DNA from: Diaporthe sp. PMI_573
Taxonomy: Eukaryota > Ascomycota > Sordariomycetes > Diaporthales > Diaporthaceae
Assembly: GCA_021399435.1 (NCBI GenBank)
Contig: JAJTUP010000011.1
Span: 992,001 to 1,056,000 of the forward strand
Length of the DNA: 64,000 nucleotides
Reading direction: 5' to 3'
Shown here: positions 1-12,985 of the stretch, piece after piece
How the letters are laid out: the number at the start of each line of letters is the position of its first letter
How positions within the stretch are numbered: the stretch's first letter is position 1
Position numbers and translations under genes: made by a program
The notes under the pieces: generated by a model
Seen by the model: the letters and a program-made list of their open reading frames with translations, nothing else
Databases searched by the model: none
Told to the model about the DNA's origin: nothing

Positions 1-494
1 TCGCTGGCCGCGAACCGCGTGAGCTTGGCGTCAAAGACCTCCGGGGAGAGCGTCACGCTGCAGGTGGCGACCTTGCGCAGGAGATACACCAAGCCGGCCA
101 CGGCCTGCGCGAAGATGCAGGCCTTGGCGTCGGCGTCCATGGTTGCCAGGATGCGGGGGTCCGGCTCGTCGAGGACGAAGGCGCGGTGGTCCTCGTCGAA
201 GACGGAGGAGAGCATCTTTCGCAGGCACAGGAAGTCTATTGCGGACTGGTTCTGCACGGGGAGCTTCTGCAGGGCCGAGGCGAAGATGCAGCGGCAGAGG
301 TGGAAGATTGTCTCGTCTGGGATGGTGGTGACGTGGTTGTGGTGTATGACGAAGAGGGGATATGAAGTCTCGATGGTTTCTGTGTTGGGTTTGTTAGAGC
401 TGGGTTGTTTGTGTAAGAGGGGTTCGGCTTGTGTATCCATACCTCGGCACTTGGCGTCGAGAATTGCGTTGAAGTGTTGATTTTGGATACCCAT
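1..494 (-). CDS. Unrecognised protein, 5' part only (runs off left edge)
   Basis: The reading frame starts with ATG at 492-494 (minus) and stays open to base 1, so only the N-terminal part (about 140 residues) is visible. A 63-nt intron is likely at 380-442 (donor GTATGG, branch-like CTAAC, acceptor ACACAG). Because 63 is a multiple of three and contains no stop, the frame also reads through it, so splicing is not proven. The product begins MGIQNQHFNAILDAKC and continues with a helical, Cys- and Asp-containing region without a motif I recognise. GC-rich third codon positions support coding. The function is unknown and the C-terminus lies outside the window. Confidence 0.55.
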   Translation of the reverse strand, partial: MGIQNQHFNAILDAKCRGMDTQAEPLLHKQPSSNKPNTETIETSYPLFVIHHNHVTTIPDETIFHLCRCIFASALQKLPVQNQSAIDFLCLRKMLSSVFDEDHRAFVLDEPDPRILATMDADAKACIFAQAVAGLVYLLRKVATCSVTLSPEVFDAKLTRFAAS

Positions 495-2440
495 GTTTAT
501 GGTGTTGAAATCTTGTTTGGCTTGTAAGAGTCGTATGTGTCTTGGTCTTGGTCTTGGTATGTCAATAGTTTATGTGTATGTGTGACAACAGTGAATACGG
601 TCTGTGATGAATACGGTTTTCTATGGTGAGCAGCCCTCGGGAATAAATACTGACAGCCATCTCGAGGAAGGGCAGCTTTATATCGTACAGGCAAATGTTT
701 GTGCCAGCCTTACAGCCTCGTCTAAGGGCCGGGTGGCACACTTGCAACCCAGACACACGGAAGCAGGCGGCCATGTTCCGAGGCGGGAAGAGCCTCAGGA
801 TGGCGTGGCATGACAGGCAGAATCGGAAGACTACGGCGCGCAGGAGGGCTGGTTCGAGATTGCGCCTGCAATCCCTTGACGTGGGGGCGAGCAGGGTGGC
901 AGGGCAAAGCACAGCACAGAGAGTCAGCGGCGGGCAAATCCAAGACAGGACGGCAGAGATTTGTATCACTGAATATGTGTGAGAGTCGCGACATCAGCCC
1001 AGTGAGCGTCAGAGTTGGCTGTTCTCAGGTTACAGAAGTTGGACGATGTGGCCCAGGCGCCTGTGCATGGTAGCCTTTGGTAGGAGGCCTGCGTCCCGGT
1101 TTCTCCCGACCGTCGGAGATGAGCGCAACCAGCAAGGGCCTGGAACGCCTGGAATGCTGGACCACTGGACAGCATTTCTTCAGGGCTCACGCTGGGCCAC
1201 CTGGGCCACCTGGGCCACCTGGGCTGCGCAAGGGACAGCGGCAGGGACCGCAGATGGGCCTGCCAACGTGTCCTGCCTCATCACCACCACCTGCGCAGGG
1301 GGGAAGGGAGATATCGCGAAAATTATTTGCAATCTCTGATGGTCCTGATCTGGAAAATTTAATTCTTGTTTCGATGATCAGATCCACTGCAAGACAATCT
1401 CGGTCCCGGATATAAGCATCTTGCATTCTGAGCACATCATATGATTTCCCCAGCTCTCTCTCAAACTTTCCCTTTCTTTTCTTTTCTTTCCTTTCTTGTG
1501 TCTTGGTTATTGCAGGAGGCCTCGACTACTGTTCAGGTGGAGTGATGACTGCCAGTGTCTGTACATTCCAAGGTATATTGTGGAAAGGTAGACATTGTTC
1601 AGGGGTGAATGTCTCTGGCCAAATAAAATGTACGTGCATGTGAGTTCTGCGGACAGTGTAGAGTTAACAGTAATAAGAATGAAGCCAGACTCAAAAGAAA
1701 TTTCCACATGTTTTGCAAGTTTCAACCTGTGGAAACCAGACTGTTCTATTTCAATGTCCAATATAACAATCAAGTATGTAAAAGTACTCGGTGGAGATGC
1801 AGAATGTTGAGAACAATTACGTTGTTGTCTGTCTTCGTCTCGCTCCCCCTTATCAGCATGTTTACCTCAGCATCTGATACCAGATAAGCGCACCGGCCAG
1901 GCGGGCTCATCAAGTGCCCCGCCGAGATCTCCCCCGACGGCAATGCTGGGCCATGGTCGATCGCGGGGCTCCCAGGCCTAGCTACGGGTACTAACAATGC
2001 CATACGTACGTACACAGCTTGACAGCTAAGGTGGCGCTGCTAGTTCGGCGTCACACCCACGCGTGGGCGCCTGATCTGCAACACGAGCCGGCCCAGAAAT
2101 TAATTAACTGCCAACCATCGCCGAAACACACCCAACAACACCGCTCAGTCTACACGCTGCAGTGATAACTGTTGTAATTTGTCCTCTCCTTTCCCTCCTG
2201 TCGATGTCTGTCTTCTCGTGCTTCAAGCTTGCCAGTCTGTAGCCAGGCAGTCTGGCTCTAGACTGACTGACTGACTTCGCCTCGCATCTCTTCATCTGAT
2301 TCAGTCCCTCTCCTCCAGTTCCCATCCCGACCGCTCGTTTTTCCTGTCGCATGATGACATGCGCCGCCGCCCCGAAGTGACCACCTAGCCTTCCTCGTCG
2401 CCAGGCCGTTTGACTTCACAGTCCAGCAAGGTCGCCCAAC
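495..2440. other. Intergenic region, no gene recognised
   Basis: This 1.9-kb gap separates the left-edge gene (transcribed leftward) from the AMSH-like gene (transcribed rightward), so it holds both promoters. Short open frames here lack family features. It contains a short 9-nt tandem repeat at about 1193-1224 and a CT-rich tract at about 1462-1500. Nothing else stands out. Confidence 0.6.
1193..1224. repeat. 9-nt tandem repeat TGGGCCACC, about 3.5 copies
   Basis: Three perfect copies of TGGGCCACC follow each other from 1193 to 1219, with a partial fourth copy to 1224. The tract is intergenic. It may be a small minisatellite and is a candidate for length polymorphism. Confidence 0.8.
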
Positions 2441-4245
2441 ATGAACACCACCTGGACCCTGCCGGACCGGCCGCTCAGTGTCAAGGAGATCGATGTCGAG
2501 GCCAGGAAGTTCGAGTTCAACGGCCTCGTCGGACTCAAGCAATGGCTGCGCGCCGCCGATACCCTCCTTCGTCAGGTACATATGCCCTCCGCCGCTGACT
2601 CCCCCCTTCCCTGCTAATACTCCGGTCCACTGCAGGGCAACATGTACGCCCGAGAGGGCAACATGAGCCAATCGTACCTCCTCCTTCTCCGGTACTCAAC
2701 CCTCGTCCTAGAGCACCTGCCCAAACATCCAGAGGCCAAGACCCCGGATGGAAAACGTGCACTGAAACCCCTGACTGCGGGGTTGACCAAGGTCTTCGAG
2801 ACGTTGGGCCAGCTGAAGCCCCAGATTATGGAAGCCCACGACGAGTGGGTCAAGATACATGCGAGCCAACGTGATGGACCCATCCAGCTCGAAGGAGAGA
2901 AGTCTCCGTACGAGAGACAGGCTGCGAGGGACCCAGCACTGTCGTGGAACCCCAAGGTTCGGGCAAAGTTATTGGACGCAGGGGAACACCAGGACCTGGC
3001 GGTCGACCTTGCCCAGCGAGAGATCAGACGGCGCGATGCGGCTCGTAAGGCGACCCGCCAGGCTGGGATCTCAGAAGAGGAAGAGCAGGCACGACGCGGC
3101 GCTGGGCTCTGGGACGACTGGGACACGCCTGCCCCTCGAGACGGAATGATCAGTGCACGCGATGATGGCGATGACATCAGGCGCAACATGGATGCTGCGC
3201 GCCGCAGGCTGGATCAGACAGACCACGCGGCACGGTCACCCAGCTCGGATGGCGGCTACCCATCAAGACCAAATAGCTACAGCACTTACGACCGGACGCC
3301 ATCATACCAGTACCCTTCCATCTCAAGATCCTCGGTACCCCAGTACGAGTCCTCCATCGACGACACATACAACCGTCGTCCTATCCGTCCGCCTCCTCGT
3401 CCAGCGAAGGAGCCCTCCTCACAGCCGAATTACGGACCACGTTCGGCGCCTCCGCGGCCAAACAAGGACCCTGTCGACTCGTTCGACACAACATACGACA
3501 CACCAGCGGCTACCGGACAGCCTCGGCCTCCAGAGCTGCCACCAAAGTCGATGGATCGAAAGGAGCGCTACACTTTCAGGCCGGCGGCCTACCTCGAGAA
3601 CGGTACTCCTATTCGACCCGTTTTCCTGCCAGATCGGCTGCGTCATGATTTCCTTACTATTGCTTCGCAAAATACCAGAAAGGGCCTCGAGATGTGCGGC
3701 ATACTGTGCGGGACATCAGTCAACAACGCCTTGTTCATTAGCACCCTTATAATACCAAAACAAACGTGCACCACGGACACCTGTGAGACCGACAACGAGG
3801 AAGAAGTGATTGAGTTCTGCATGAGGGAAGACCTCATGGTGTTTGGATGGATACACACTCATCCAACTCAGACATGCTTCATGAGCTCGAGGGACCTGCA
3901 CACCCAGTCGGGCTACCAGGTCATGATGCCGGAGAGCATCGCAATCGTTTGTGCTCCGAGGTCCGACCCTTCGTAAGTCTTCAACCCACCTTGTCCTCCC
4001 GGGCTACCCTTCAATGTGAAAACAGGTATTCGGGTCTCGGCTAACACTTACACAGCTACGGCATCTTCCGCCTGACAAACCCACCTGGGCTTGACCACAT
4101 CCTCCACTGCACACAGGCCTCCACCTTCCACCAGCACAGCATCAACGGTCTGTATACAGATGCTAAGCATCCGGGCGGCCACGTCTACCACTCCAACCAG
4201 TTAGACTTCCACATTGAGGATCTGCGTCAGCCCTCAAGAATATAA
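2441..4245 (+). CDS. AMSH/Sst2-like JAMM deubiquitinase
   Basis: Three exons (2441-2575, 2636-3972, 4056-4245) join in phase to give 553 residues. The N-terminal about 120 residues resemble the MIT/USP8-dimerisation region of AMSH proteins. A low-complexity, Pro/Ser/Tyr-rich linker follows. The C-terminal domain is a JAMM/MPN+ protease: the glutamate lies in GLEMCGILCG and the zinc motif reads HTHPTQTCFMSSRD, which fits HxHx7SxxD exactly. Family knowledge: AMSH and fission yeast Sst2 cleave K63-linked ubiquitin on endosomal cargo at ESCRT-0. The protein ends about 45 residues after the Cys/His-rich zinc-binding part (HCTQ...HQHS), as usual. The start is the first ATG after a CT-rich leader. 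All catalytic residues are present, so an active enzyme is expected. Confidence 0.93.
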
Positions 4246-6385
4246 TGACGCACATGAGCAGGGCACAAGGTCTTGCCCACACACAGACACACTCCCGTGC
4301 CACCTGTACAGGATGCGAGGCAGAACCTTGAAGCGGAGGATACCCTCTGACGATCACTGCCCAGCTCGTTCAATGTTCAGAGTATCGATGGCCAAGGCCG
4401 ATGTCGTGTCTCCTCCGCTCTGGTCCCAGAACTACTGCCGACGTGATGTTGAGTGGGCCTGGCTTCTGTCTCTCATATGACTCTGAAAGTTTACGTTTTC
4501 TCATGTCGGCAGTTCTTTGCGGTCGGTCGCTGCATTGAGAGGTCTTGGCCCTTTTGTATGGTGAGCCGGTCATGGTCCAAGCCGTGGTCACTCGACACAA
4601 GTCACTCTTATCCTCTTCTTCCTGCCTAAAACTCCTAGTCAGTGGTAGAGCGCACAAAGGCTGTTTTTTGGGTCAGGATTGGCATTCTGATGCAGCATGG
4701 CCTGGTCAAAGTGAGAGACGGAGAAGACTCAGCGAGGTAGCCAGAAGTTAACGGAGCAGACAAATCAGGTGCCCGAACCAGCCAGCTTCATGATCTCCGC
4801 GTGTATGATCATGGCATCCTTATGCATAGCGCCGGCGTTTGTTTTGTGTGAAATTCCTCCCGGGTCGCGGGCCTGCGAAGTGGTGGATTGGAACTCGCTC
4901 AACCAAGAGTGGCATCGAGATATTACTATGCGGGTTACCCTACTGCTCGAAATCCCGCTCTCCACCGGAGGGGGGTCTGTGCAATTGCAAATACAAGCTT
5001 TCTCCCTCCCACTTGCCGACTGTTCACCCACATGCGCCCGCCCGTTTTCGGATGTCACATTGCGGTCTTGGGGGCGCCCCCTGGTGCGACAAGCTGAACT
5101 TGCCAGGCGCCTTGGGTTGCACTCTTGTCATCGTTTGTGAGGTTTCCCAAGTTGCACACAATCTGGAGAGGAGTGTCCCTCCCCGCGCGCTCCGGGCTTC
5201 TCTCGAATCTTGGTCGCCGCTGCTTTCGTTCTTGGCTCCCGAAAACCTGGTTGTGGTGCGAGTCTTTCTTGACAGCTCCCAAGAGTTTCTTGATGTTCGA
5301 ATGTGGCTCGGTCGGAAGCCCTTCTAGTGGGGTTGTGTACTGGATCAAGTCCCAGGTCTTGTCTTATAATTCAAAGGGTCCCACGGCTCAGTGTCTACGT
5401 AGTAGGGACTTCAAGTTTGGGTTCCTACAACATGAACTGTGTGCTTTTCCATTGCAGGACCGTGCAGGCAGTGCGTGTGCCTACATGCAGATGGCTGTCG
5501 CAGCATTGGATGTTACCTATTTCACTCGGGTGCGACGCTGTCTGTTCTGAGAAAGTGTATGGGCTTGTAAAAGGTAATTCCCAGACCCCTTGACGCCCTT
5601 ATTACATGTGAAGTCGGTACCTGGCCTGCTGGCGCGCAGTCAGCAAGGTACAGGATCTTGGCAAATTGAGTTCTCATATCAGACCACTTGAAACCTGATA
5701 TGCCAGCCTCCCTCAAGATGAAGAACGACGTCGTCCCCCCCTCACATGAAACTATCCGACCATTAGCCGGGATCCTGGGAGCTGCCCAGGTGGTCGTTTG
5801 CCATGTGGCCCGCAGGCAACGTGGCGCTGGACGTGTTTTAGGGCCGGGAACAGATAGTCCGCGGCTGACCGGGTGAAAAGCTTAAATGTCCACGACCTGC
5901 CGCTGCCTATGTACATCATCGGAGTCCGCCACACGCGAGGAAGCCCAGCGGGGCCGAGTCATGGTTGGCCGGCCATTTAAGCTCTGGAAGTGCGTTTTGG
6001 CGATCAGCATTGGGTTGTATGCCAAACAGAGCGTCGAGTCATTTGCCGGCTGCTTGGAGTTGAGCTGATACGGCGGAAACTACAGCCCACTGTTGGCTTG
6101 CTGGGATTCTTGCACTTTGTTGCTGTGATGATCATCTCGTCAAATGACCCTGCTTCTCGAAGCTGACCTCGAATTATAATAATGCTATGTAAGTACTAGT
6201 GCCCCCCTCCGACGAGTTTCCGGACAGTCGGTGTGAGGTGCCACCCCGATTTAGAGTATATTGACCAGCCTCCCCGGACGGGCAGACCTCCCATCCCGCG
6301 CGTCCTCATAAGTTCTTTCCCCACATTTTAAAACATGTAGTGTTGGACTTCCTGCCTTAATCTGCCTCCACGGTCGCTCGCTCCC
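4246..6385. other. Intergenic region, nothing recognised
   Basis: A 2.1-kb gap between two rightward genes. Open frames here (for example 4769-5140 and 4839-5327) overlap one another in different frames and show no domain, signal peptide or plausible splice structure. The last few hundred bases must carry the promoter of the rhodopsin-domain gene. Confidence 0.55.
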
Positions 6386-8030
6386 ATGGCAGATTTGTAC
6401 AGTAATCAGTCTTCTGCGGTGCCACCGGTCACTCATCGCACCTACTCCGACGATGGGCTGTCGTGGCCGAACCGCAAGACTGACTTTGTCGGCGCGGTGG
6501 TACCTTTCCTAGTATGTGTGCTCCGCCGGCTCCTCGGTATCAGACTGAAGATGACGTTGATGAGAATATATTTTTAGATCCTGACGTGGGCTTCCGTGGG
6601 CCTTCGGCTCTACACTCGATTCCAGATCGTGCGAGCCCCGGGGTGGGATGACCTTTTCATCGGCCTCGCGCTGGTACGCATATTCCCGCCTGCGGACTAT
6701 ATTTCCTGATATAATTGTGGGCAATCAAGTGCTGACACGGAAGAAACTATAGGTCACTGGGACAATGAGCGGGATCAGCCTGGCTGCTGGTATGATCTCA
6801 TCCGTGACACCAATGATTCCGAGGCATGAGCTCATTGAATCTTAGCAACCCACTATGGTATGGGACATCATGTCTATGAGATCGCACGAGGTGACCTCGA
6901 AACTGTCTTTCTGGTAAACAAGACCATGTAATTTCCACCCTACTTTGCGAGCCTTGCTAATTCGGGATAAGCTCTTCTATCTTTCGAACGGCTCCTTCAC
7001 CATGAGCAACACCCTGGTCAAGGTCTCGCTGCTTCTCCAGTACCTACGCTTTTTTACGGACCCAATACCCAGGCGGATTTGTATGACTCTTACCGTCATC
7101 ACCTGCGCATACGGCATCGCGTTTGGGTTCATGGGCTGGTTTCCATGTATCCCTGTTGAGGGATTCTGGCACCGGGATCTGGATGCATTTTGCTACGCGT
7201 AAGCCTCTGCTACTACCTTTTGTGGTTTCGGCCCCAAGATAATGTCAATGGCCGGCCACCAGCTTACCCAGACTACAGATTTGGTTCCACCGACCTGAGT
7301 GTAGTATACATATCGGTGCTACTTGCCAACATCATCAACATGGCGCTCGATATAATGATATTCATCCTTCCGATTCCTCTCCTCTTCCGAAGCGATACCC
7401 TGCGGAATACCAAAATCGGTCTCTTGGCCTTGTTCGGCCTTGGTGTCGTGTGAGTGGATGCTCGCCATTTGACGGAGAGATTCAATCAACGCGTGGCACA
7501 TGGGAGCTAACACCTTCAACAGCATTAACATAGTCGCCGGCTTGCGACTGGCTGCCAATTGGGCTTTGAGCCAGGATGGAGCCAATGATCTGACATTCAT
7601 GTTTCCCCGGATATTTGTTCTCGGCGAGGCGGAGAACAAGCTCTCGGTCATTCTTGCATCGATACCTGTCTTCTGGCCGGTCGTCACACAGAAGATCCAA
7701 GAGATCTTCATCACGAGGGAGTTCAGGGTCGAGAGCACCTACCAGGTCTCGCCCGGGCCGGGCCGCCACTGGGAGGATGATGATGACCGGCTGGGGCAGT
7801 ACAAGTGGAGGCAGGGGGCCGGGGAAGACATAGAGTTGCAGGCTTCGAATAGGAAGAGCAGGATGGAGTATCAGGAAGACGAGGTCCTAGAGGCCGGCGT
7901 GCGGCATCCTGGGCGGCTGGTCGATGTAGACAGCTATACTAATGCGTTGGTCAGACCATTCGCGGAAACTGAGGACGCGAAGCCGAATGTCCTCTATGAG
8001 GTCAAAGCAGAAAGTGCTCAACAGAAGTGA
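6386..8030 (+). CDS. Fungal rhodopsin-domain (PTH11-like) integral membrane protein
   Basis: The gene is split into seven exons: 6386-6511, 6578-6673, 6753-6789, 6846-6913, 6972-7198, 7279-7449 and 7523-8030, giving about 410 residues. The fourth intron (6914-6971) is the least certain join. Seven hydrophobic segments are visible, with hallmarks of the fungal rhodopsin-like domain: LRLYTRFQIVR-type end of TM2, a conserved Trp-Asp-Asp (GWDDLFIG), KVSLLLQYLRFF, and DIMIFILPIPLL in the fifth or sixth helix. The C-terminal about 90 residues are a polar cytoplasmic tail. Family members are putative surface receptors, and some (PTH11) act in host sensing. Ligand and G-protein coupling cannot be read from sequence. 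It is convergent with the P450 gene. Confidence 0.85.
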
Positions 8031-8366
8031 GCAAGATGACAAGTAAGACACTTAATATCAACGACGTCCACGAACACTATACTACTCCTATACGTCCAAC
8101 CTCGCAGCGTTGACTGGCAAGTCGTTGGCGCGATGAATTCAAATTCGAATCACTCATTTGATATTGGGCGTATGCCATTTCCAGGATTGCTTGGGCGGCT
8201 ACCTGGAGCTGAGCCCGGGAATAGAGCTTCAACAATTTCTTATTGCGCATTTAAGCGTACCACAATCTCATGGTACCATGCCGCTTTTACCAGCTGTGAA
8301 CCACTTGAATTGGAAACTCCCGCCTCCTACTCCATATTCACAGTACACTATGCGCCACTGTCTCAT
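8031..8366. other. Convergent 3' intergenic spacer
   Basis: A 336-base spacer between the stop of the rhodopsin-domain gene (plus) and the stop of the P450 gene (minus). It should hold both 3' UTRs. No other signal is seen. Confidence 0.6.
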
Positions 8367-10215
8367 CTATCCTTGCGACATCATCACTCGCAATCCCTTG
8401 TGACCTCTCCCGGGGAAAGCATCGAAACCATCTATAGTGATCTTGATATCCCGCTCAAAGTCAACGTCGTATAGCTCCAGCCGATCGCCAAATCGTGACA
8501 CGAGAATGGCAACAGTCAGATACATCTCCGACCAAGCGAGGTGGAGGCCGATGCACATCCGCGAACCCCCGCCAAATACAGCTGATACCGCCCATCTGCG
8601 ACGGCGCACCGCCGGATCATCAGTTATCTCCCCGCCGTCACCACTTTCAGCCGCCCCCGCGTGCGGGGGTCCCGAGGAGGGCATCACTGGAAGCCAGCGC
8701 TCGGGTCTAAATGCGTGGGGGTCGGGGAAGATCTCCTCGTCTTCCAAGATGTCGATAAAAGACATGCCCACGGGGACCCCGCGCGGGATCGTCTCGACGT
8801 GGCCGTCCGGGCGCGGATACAAATAGTCCTCGTTGGGCGAGACCCTCGCGAAACGATGCGGTGGCCCCTTGCTCAGCCTCAGTCCCTCCGTCACCACCGC
8901 CGTCAGGTAAGGGAGCTTCTCGAGGTCCGCGGATGAGCGGATGGCCGAGTGGTCCGGGAACGTAGCGCGCAGTTCCTCCCTGAGGCGCGCGAGACACTCG
9001 GGCTGGCTGAGTATGTAGTAGACGATCGAGTTCAGGGCGTTCCCAGTGGTCATAGTTCCTGCGCCGGTTAATGTGAAGGCTTCCTCCGTCAGCCTGGAGA
9101 CAGATTTCTCGGAGGCCGGCACATTCGCATTGAGCATGGATGCAAAGACAGTGGCAGGAAGATCCTCGTCTTCAGGGCCGTCGGGCGCCTTTCCATCGGC
9201 AGCCTGGGCAGTATGCTCTTCTACCAGGTTCGTGACCCGCTGGTGAAGCTCTCTCTGTTTCTGCTGGGCATACAGGAGGCTTGCCGCCGTGCTTGAACTT
9301 CGCCCTGATGCCCAATCCAGGGGCAATGAGGAAAGCCACGGGAACTGCCGGAGCAGGTGGTTGGACCGGTTGCCTATAACTCGGGCTTCATACCAGTCTC
9401 TGCCCAGGTCCTCCAGCTCTAGTAAGCCGGTGGGTTGTCCAAAGCACACTTTGGTGATTACATCGCCAGTCAGAGCCATGAAGGCGTGCGTCAGATTTAC
9501 CACTCTCTCTGATGCGGGGGCCAACTGGGATTTCGCTTCGAGCCTTGAACAAAGCTTGTTGATCTGTTTGACGACGAGGGGTTCCAGTCTTCTTATCGAT
9601 GATTTCGAGAAGAACGGAGCTACTTGATTCCTCCGCCGCTTGTGCAGATCATGCTCGAGGGTTTTGAAGGATGACTTGCGCGTCCAGCTATGTTTCGATA
9701 AGCGTCCTTCTCCGCTTTGGCTTGATTCAGGGAGCTTACGATTGTCGAACAGCCCAGATCCACTTGTCGGTCTTCCTCTTCGCTGAGCTGACATACAGGG
9801 TATTGAAGAAGTCCGGATCGTCACAATGGACTTCGCAAGGGTTGATGCGGACAAAGGGACCTTCAGCTTCCAGTCAGAGTAATAGCTGCGAACGGATCTT
9901 TGATAAAAGAAAATTCAGCCAAACATGATGCCAAAGTGATGTTTCCATACCATATCTTTCGTGAAGATCGCGAATCTTCCACGTGTATTGTCCTTCATGA
10001 GGCCAGACATCATAGTAGAACTCATACCAGTATGAGAGCACCGCCAGTCGTGGTCCCGGAAACTTCGCCGATGGGGTCAGATACAGTCTGTAGATTGCAA
10101 GCCCTAGCAAATAGATAGCCACGCATCCCGTGAATAAGGAATATGCGTTGACTTTTGGTAGCAGGTATATGAAAGCCCCGGAGCTCGGTGGGTCGGACAT
10201 CGTGATAGCATCCAT
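8367..10215 (-). CDS. Cytochrome P450 monooxygenase
   Basis: Three exons in transcript order (9951-10215, 9740-9860, 8367-9687) join in phase to 568 residues, a normal length for a fungal microsomal P450. An N-terminal membrane anchor ([18 protein letters not shown]) is followed by the proline-rich hinge [11 protein letters not shown]. The I-helix reads GAGTMTTGN, the ExxR motif is EGLR, and the heme loop is [10 protein letters not shown] with the Cys ligand. The segment spanning the first splice, [11 protein letters not shown], matches the conserved HEKYGPIVRINP region and supports the chosen acceptor. Closest in style to fungal CYPs such as trichodiene-oxygenase-like enzymes, but the substrate cannot be inferred. 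It is divergent from the MFS transporter and close to an FAD monooxygenase, which suggests a shared pathway. Confidence 0.93.
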
Positions 10216-10721
10216 GGCAAGGTCATCAATGGAGAGATTCTGGAGAGACTGAGGCGAGTGAGGCGATCAGTTGCCTCTGATAACTGAGAAACCAGATGTG
10301 CCGTGTCGCTTATTTCCGTGTGTGAGATGTGATCATCGCGTTCAGAGGTGGGTGACATTGCTGAGTAAAGCCCCTCTCTTCAACCGCTATCATTAGGCTC
10401 AAACTCATCGATGCCAAGCTTGTCAGCAACACAATTGCTACATTGTGACCCGCCACCATGTGCCGAGGACCAATTACTTGTATTCTCGATGGAGTTGCGT
10501 TGCATCCTAGGCTCAATCCGCGAGTTTAATTTCTAAAGCTGCATGGCCCTCCGGAGCCGGCCAGATGCATGTTGGAACAACCGGCCCGCCAGTGTTATTT
10601 AGAAGAATCGAGGATCTATTTCGAAGGCTCGAATTTTCCTGGTGCCTTTGAGATGCCCACAGTCTAATCACGAACTTTTAATACACGAACCGACCCCCAA
10701 ACCAAGACTCCACTCCGCAAC
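10216..10721. promoter_or_regulatory. Shared divergent promoter, P450 / MFS transporter
   Basis: These 506 bases lie between the start codons of the leftward P450 gene and the rightward transporter, so they carry both promoters. A divergent arrangement is often used for co-regulation in fungal clusters (inference). No strong palindromic operator was found by eye. Confidence 0.5.
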
Positions 10722-12985
10722 ATGGCGGCAAAGTCCTCAGCAAGCGAGGAAACTGTTGTCGTGGTAGAGCAATATGAAAATGTGAGACGCACTTGCTAGC
10801 CCACCCCATTTGTCCCCTTATGCCATGAGACTTACAAGAGCAAGGGAGTCGACAAAGCGGTGGATCTGGTGGCCGGCCATGATACCGAGCCCCTTGATCC
10901 TGGCGAGGCTAGAAGAATTCGGAACAAGATTGACCGTGTTGTTCTGCCGTTGCTGTTCTCGGTATACATTCGTGAGTATGCTGCCAAGGGTCTATTCCCG
11001 CAATCAACGCCTACACTGGCTTTGCTGACCCAACTTGTCTGGTAGTCCAGTTTCTGGACAAGTAAGTAGTGTCATGAAAAGACTCGAACACGTTCACTGG
11101 AGCTAACAAGTTGCCATCCGGTACAGGTCGACCATAGGGGCATCCTCCATCCTGGGACTCATCACTGACAACAACCTCACGGCTGACGAGTTCAACAGAC
11201 TCGGGTCTGCATTCTACATCGGTAAGATTTCGTGGAAAGTGTCGATCCAATAAGATGTCTTCTGATGATCAAATCAAAGGTTATCTCGTCTGGGCCTATC
11301 CACACTCCTGGGCCCTACAGCGGCTGCCGGTTGGCAAATATCTGGCAGCAAATATTCTCCTGTGGTCGTTGTTTCTCGGGCTTCAGTGCGTGTGTACAAA
11401 CTTTGGCGGCCTTTGTGAGTAAGAACGTGACAATCCGCCATCGATATATGCACTAAGTGAATTGATATTCTAATCTCTGTTCATATCTTCGGCAGTCATA
11501 CTTCGATTCTTACTCGGGGCATCCGAGGGCTGCATGACCAATGGTGTCATGGTAGCCACGTCTATGTTTTACAACCGAACAGAGATCGGCCAGCGCATAG
11601 GGTGGACCATTCAATGCCAAGGGATCGCGACGATAATCTCTGGGTTCCTGGCGTACGGTGTTGCACACTCAAGCCCCACAAGAAAGCCTGCTCAGTGGCA
11701 ACTTCTGTTGATCGTCTGCGCAAGTCTGTCCCTGATTATTGGTGCGGTGTTCTGGTTCTTGTTTCCGGACAGCCCCATGGAAGCACGATTCCTCACTACC
11801 GATGAGAAAGTCAAAGCTGTGCAGCGTATTCAGTCAAACCAGAGTGGCATCGAGACGAAGGTGTGGAAGCGCGAACAACTTGTCGAGGCGATCAAGGACC
11901 CGAAGACGTGGCTCTTCTTCCTCCTTGCTTCAATCGCGTAAGTTTAACTGCTGATCGATCGATCGTCTTCCTTTAGGCTTCTGCACATCTCACTTCCCCG
12001 TCGGGCATGGCCTATTGTCTCAGCCTGAAAGAACCATCAATATCAGCACTGACCGTGAACGTGCTGCAGAAATCTACAAAATGGCATAGGTACTCAATAC
12101 AGCTTGATCATTCAGTCTTTCGGGTTCACAACTCTGCAGACAACAGCACTCAACGTTCCCGCAGGCGCAGCTCAGATTGTATCGATCACGCTCGCGACAC
12201 TTATTCTTGGGCGATTCCCTGTGAGTTTGTCAAGCCTTGCCAATTTCGGATGTGACTGGGCAGTGAACCAACGTCTCTGACCTTTTCACGTCGTTTAGAA
12301 TGCCAGAAGCTGGATAGCCATTGGGTTCTTCGTCCCGTCGGTAATAGCTGTCGTGCTGCTAATGAGCCTACCATGGGGCAACCGAGTCGGGCTCCTCTGC
12401 GCTTATTATCTAATGAATTTTGGCGGAGCACCATCATGGGCCATAATTGTTGGTTGGGTCGCAGTCACATCTTCAGGCCACACCAAGGTAAATAGTTTCC
12501 GCCCTTGCCTGGAGATTGATCTCAAGATTGAAGTTCCCGAATCTCATCGGCCCGTGAAACGTGTTGCTCTAACGCTAGTTCCTAGAAACTTGCTGTCAAT
12601 GCAATTTTGCTCATTGGGTATTCCCTTGGCCAGACCCTGTGCACCCTGTTCTGGAGAGCCCAGTACAAGCCCAGGAACTACGTGCCCTACAGCATCTGCC
12701 TTGTAAGTTCATTCATGTTCTTCCCAGAAGTATGCAAGGCGCCATGAACTGACGTTCTCAACCAAGGCGTCTTATGTCTCAAATTTCATCTTTTTGTTTG
12801 CCATCCGTTGGCTCCTCAGTCATGAGAATCATCGACGGGATGCTTTACAGACGGAACATCCGGTGGAGGAGGATGGGTATGTGGAAAGGTCGGACTCTAC
12901 CGGGCAACGTTATCGTCAGAAGGTTGATAAGGGACTTTTGGACCTGACGGATAGACAAAATGAGTCGTTCCGGTACAGCCTCTGA
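10722..12985 (+). CDS. MFS transporter, anion:cation symporter (allantoate permease-like) family
   Basis: The start is ATG 10722 and the first intron is 10782-10838. At least eight exons are needed to rebuild a continuous protein of about 500 residues with 12 predicted membrane segments. The N-terminal cytoplasmic part RRIRNKIDRVVLPLL leads into TM1, followed by LQFLDKSTIGASSILGL, the ACS-family signature area (D-K-x-x-I/L-x-x-A). Later landmarks are RFLLGASEGCM, FFLLASIANLQNG and SWAIIVGWVAVTSSGHTKK. Dal5-like members of this family import small organic anions such as allantoate, nicotinate or other carboxylates. Its place between an inducible-looking P450 and a phenol-hydroxylase-type enzyme suggests uptake of an aromatic or related carboxylate (inference). 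Confidence 0.9.
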
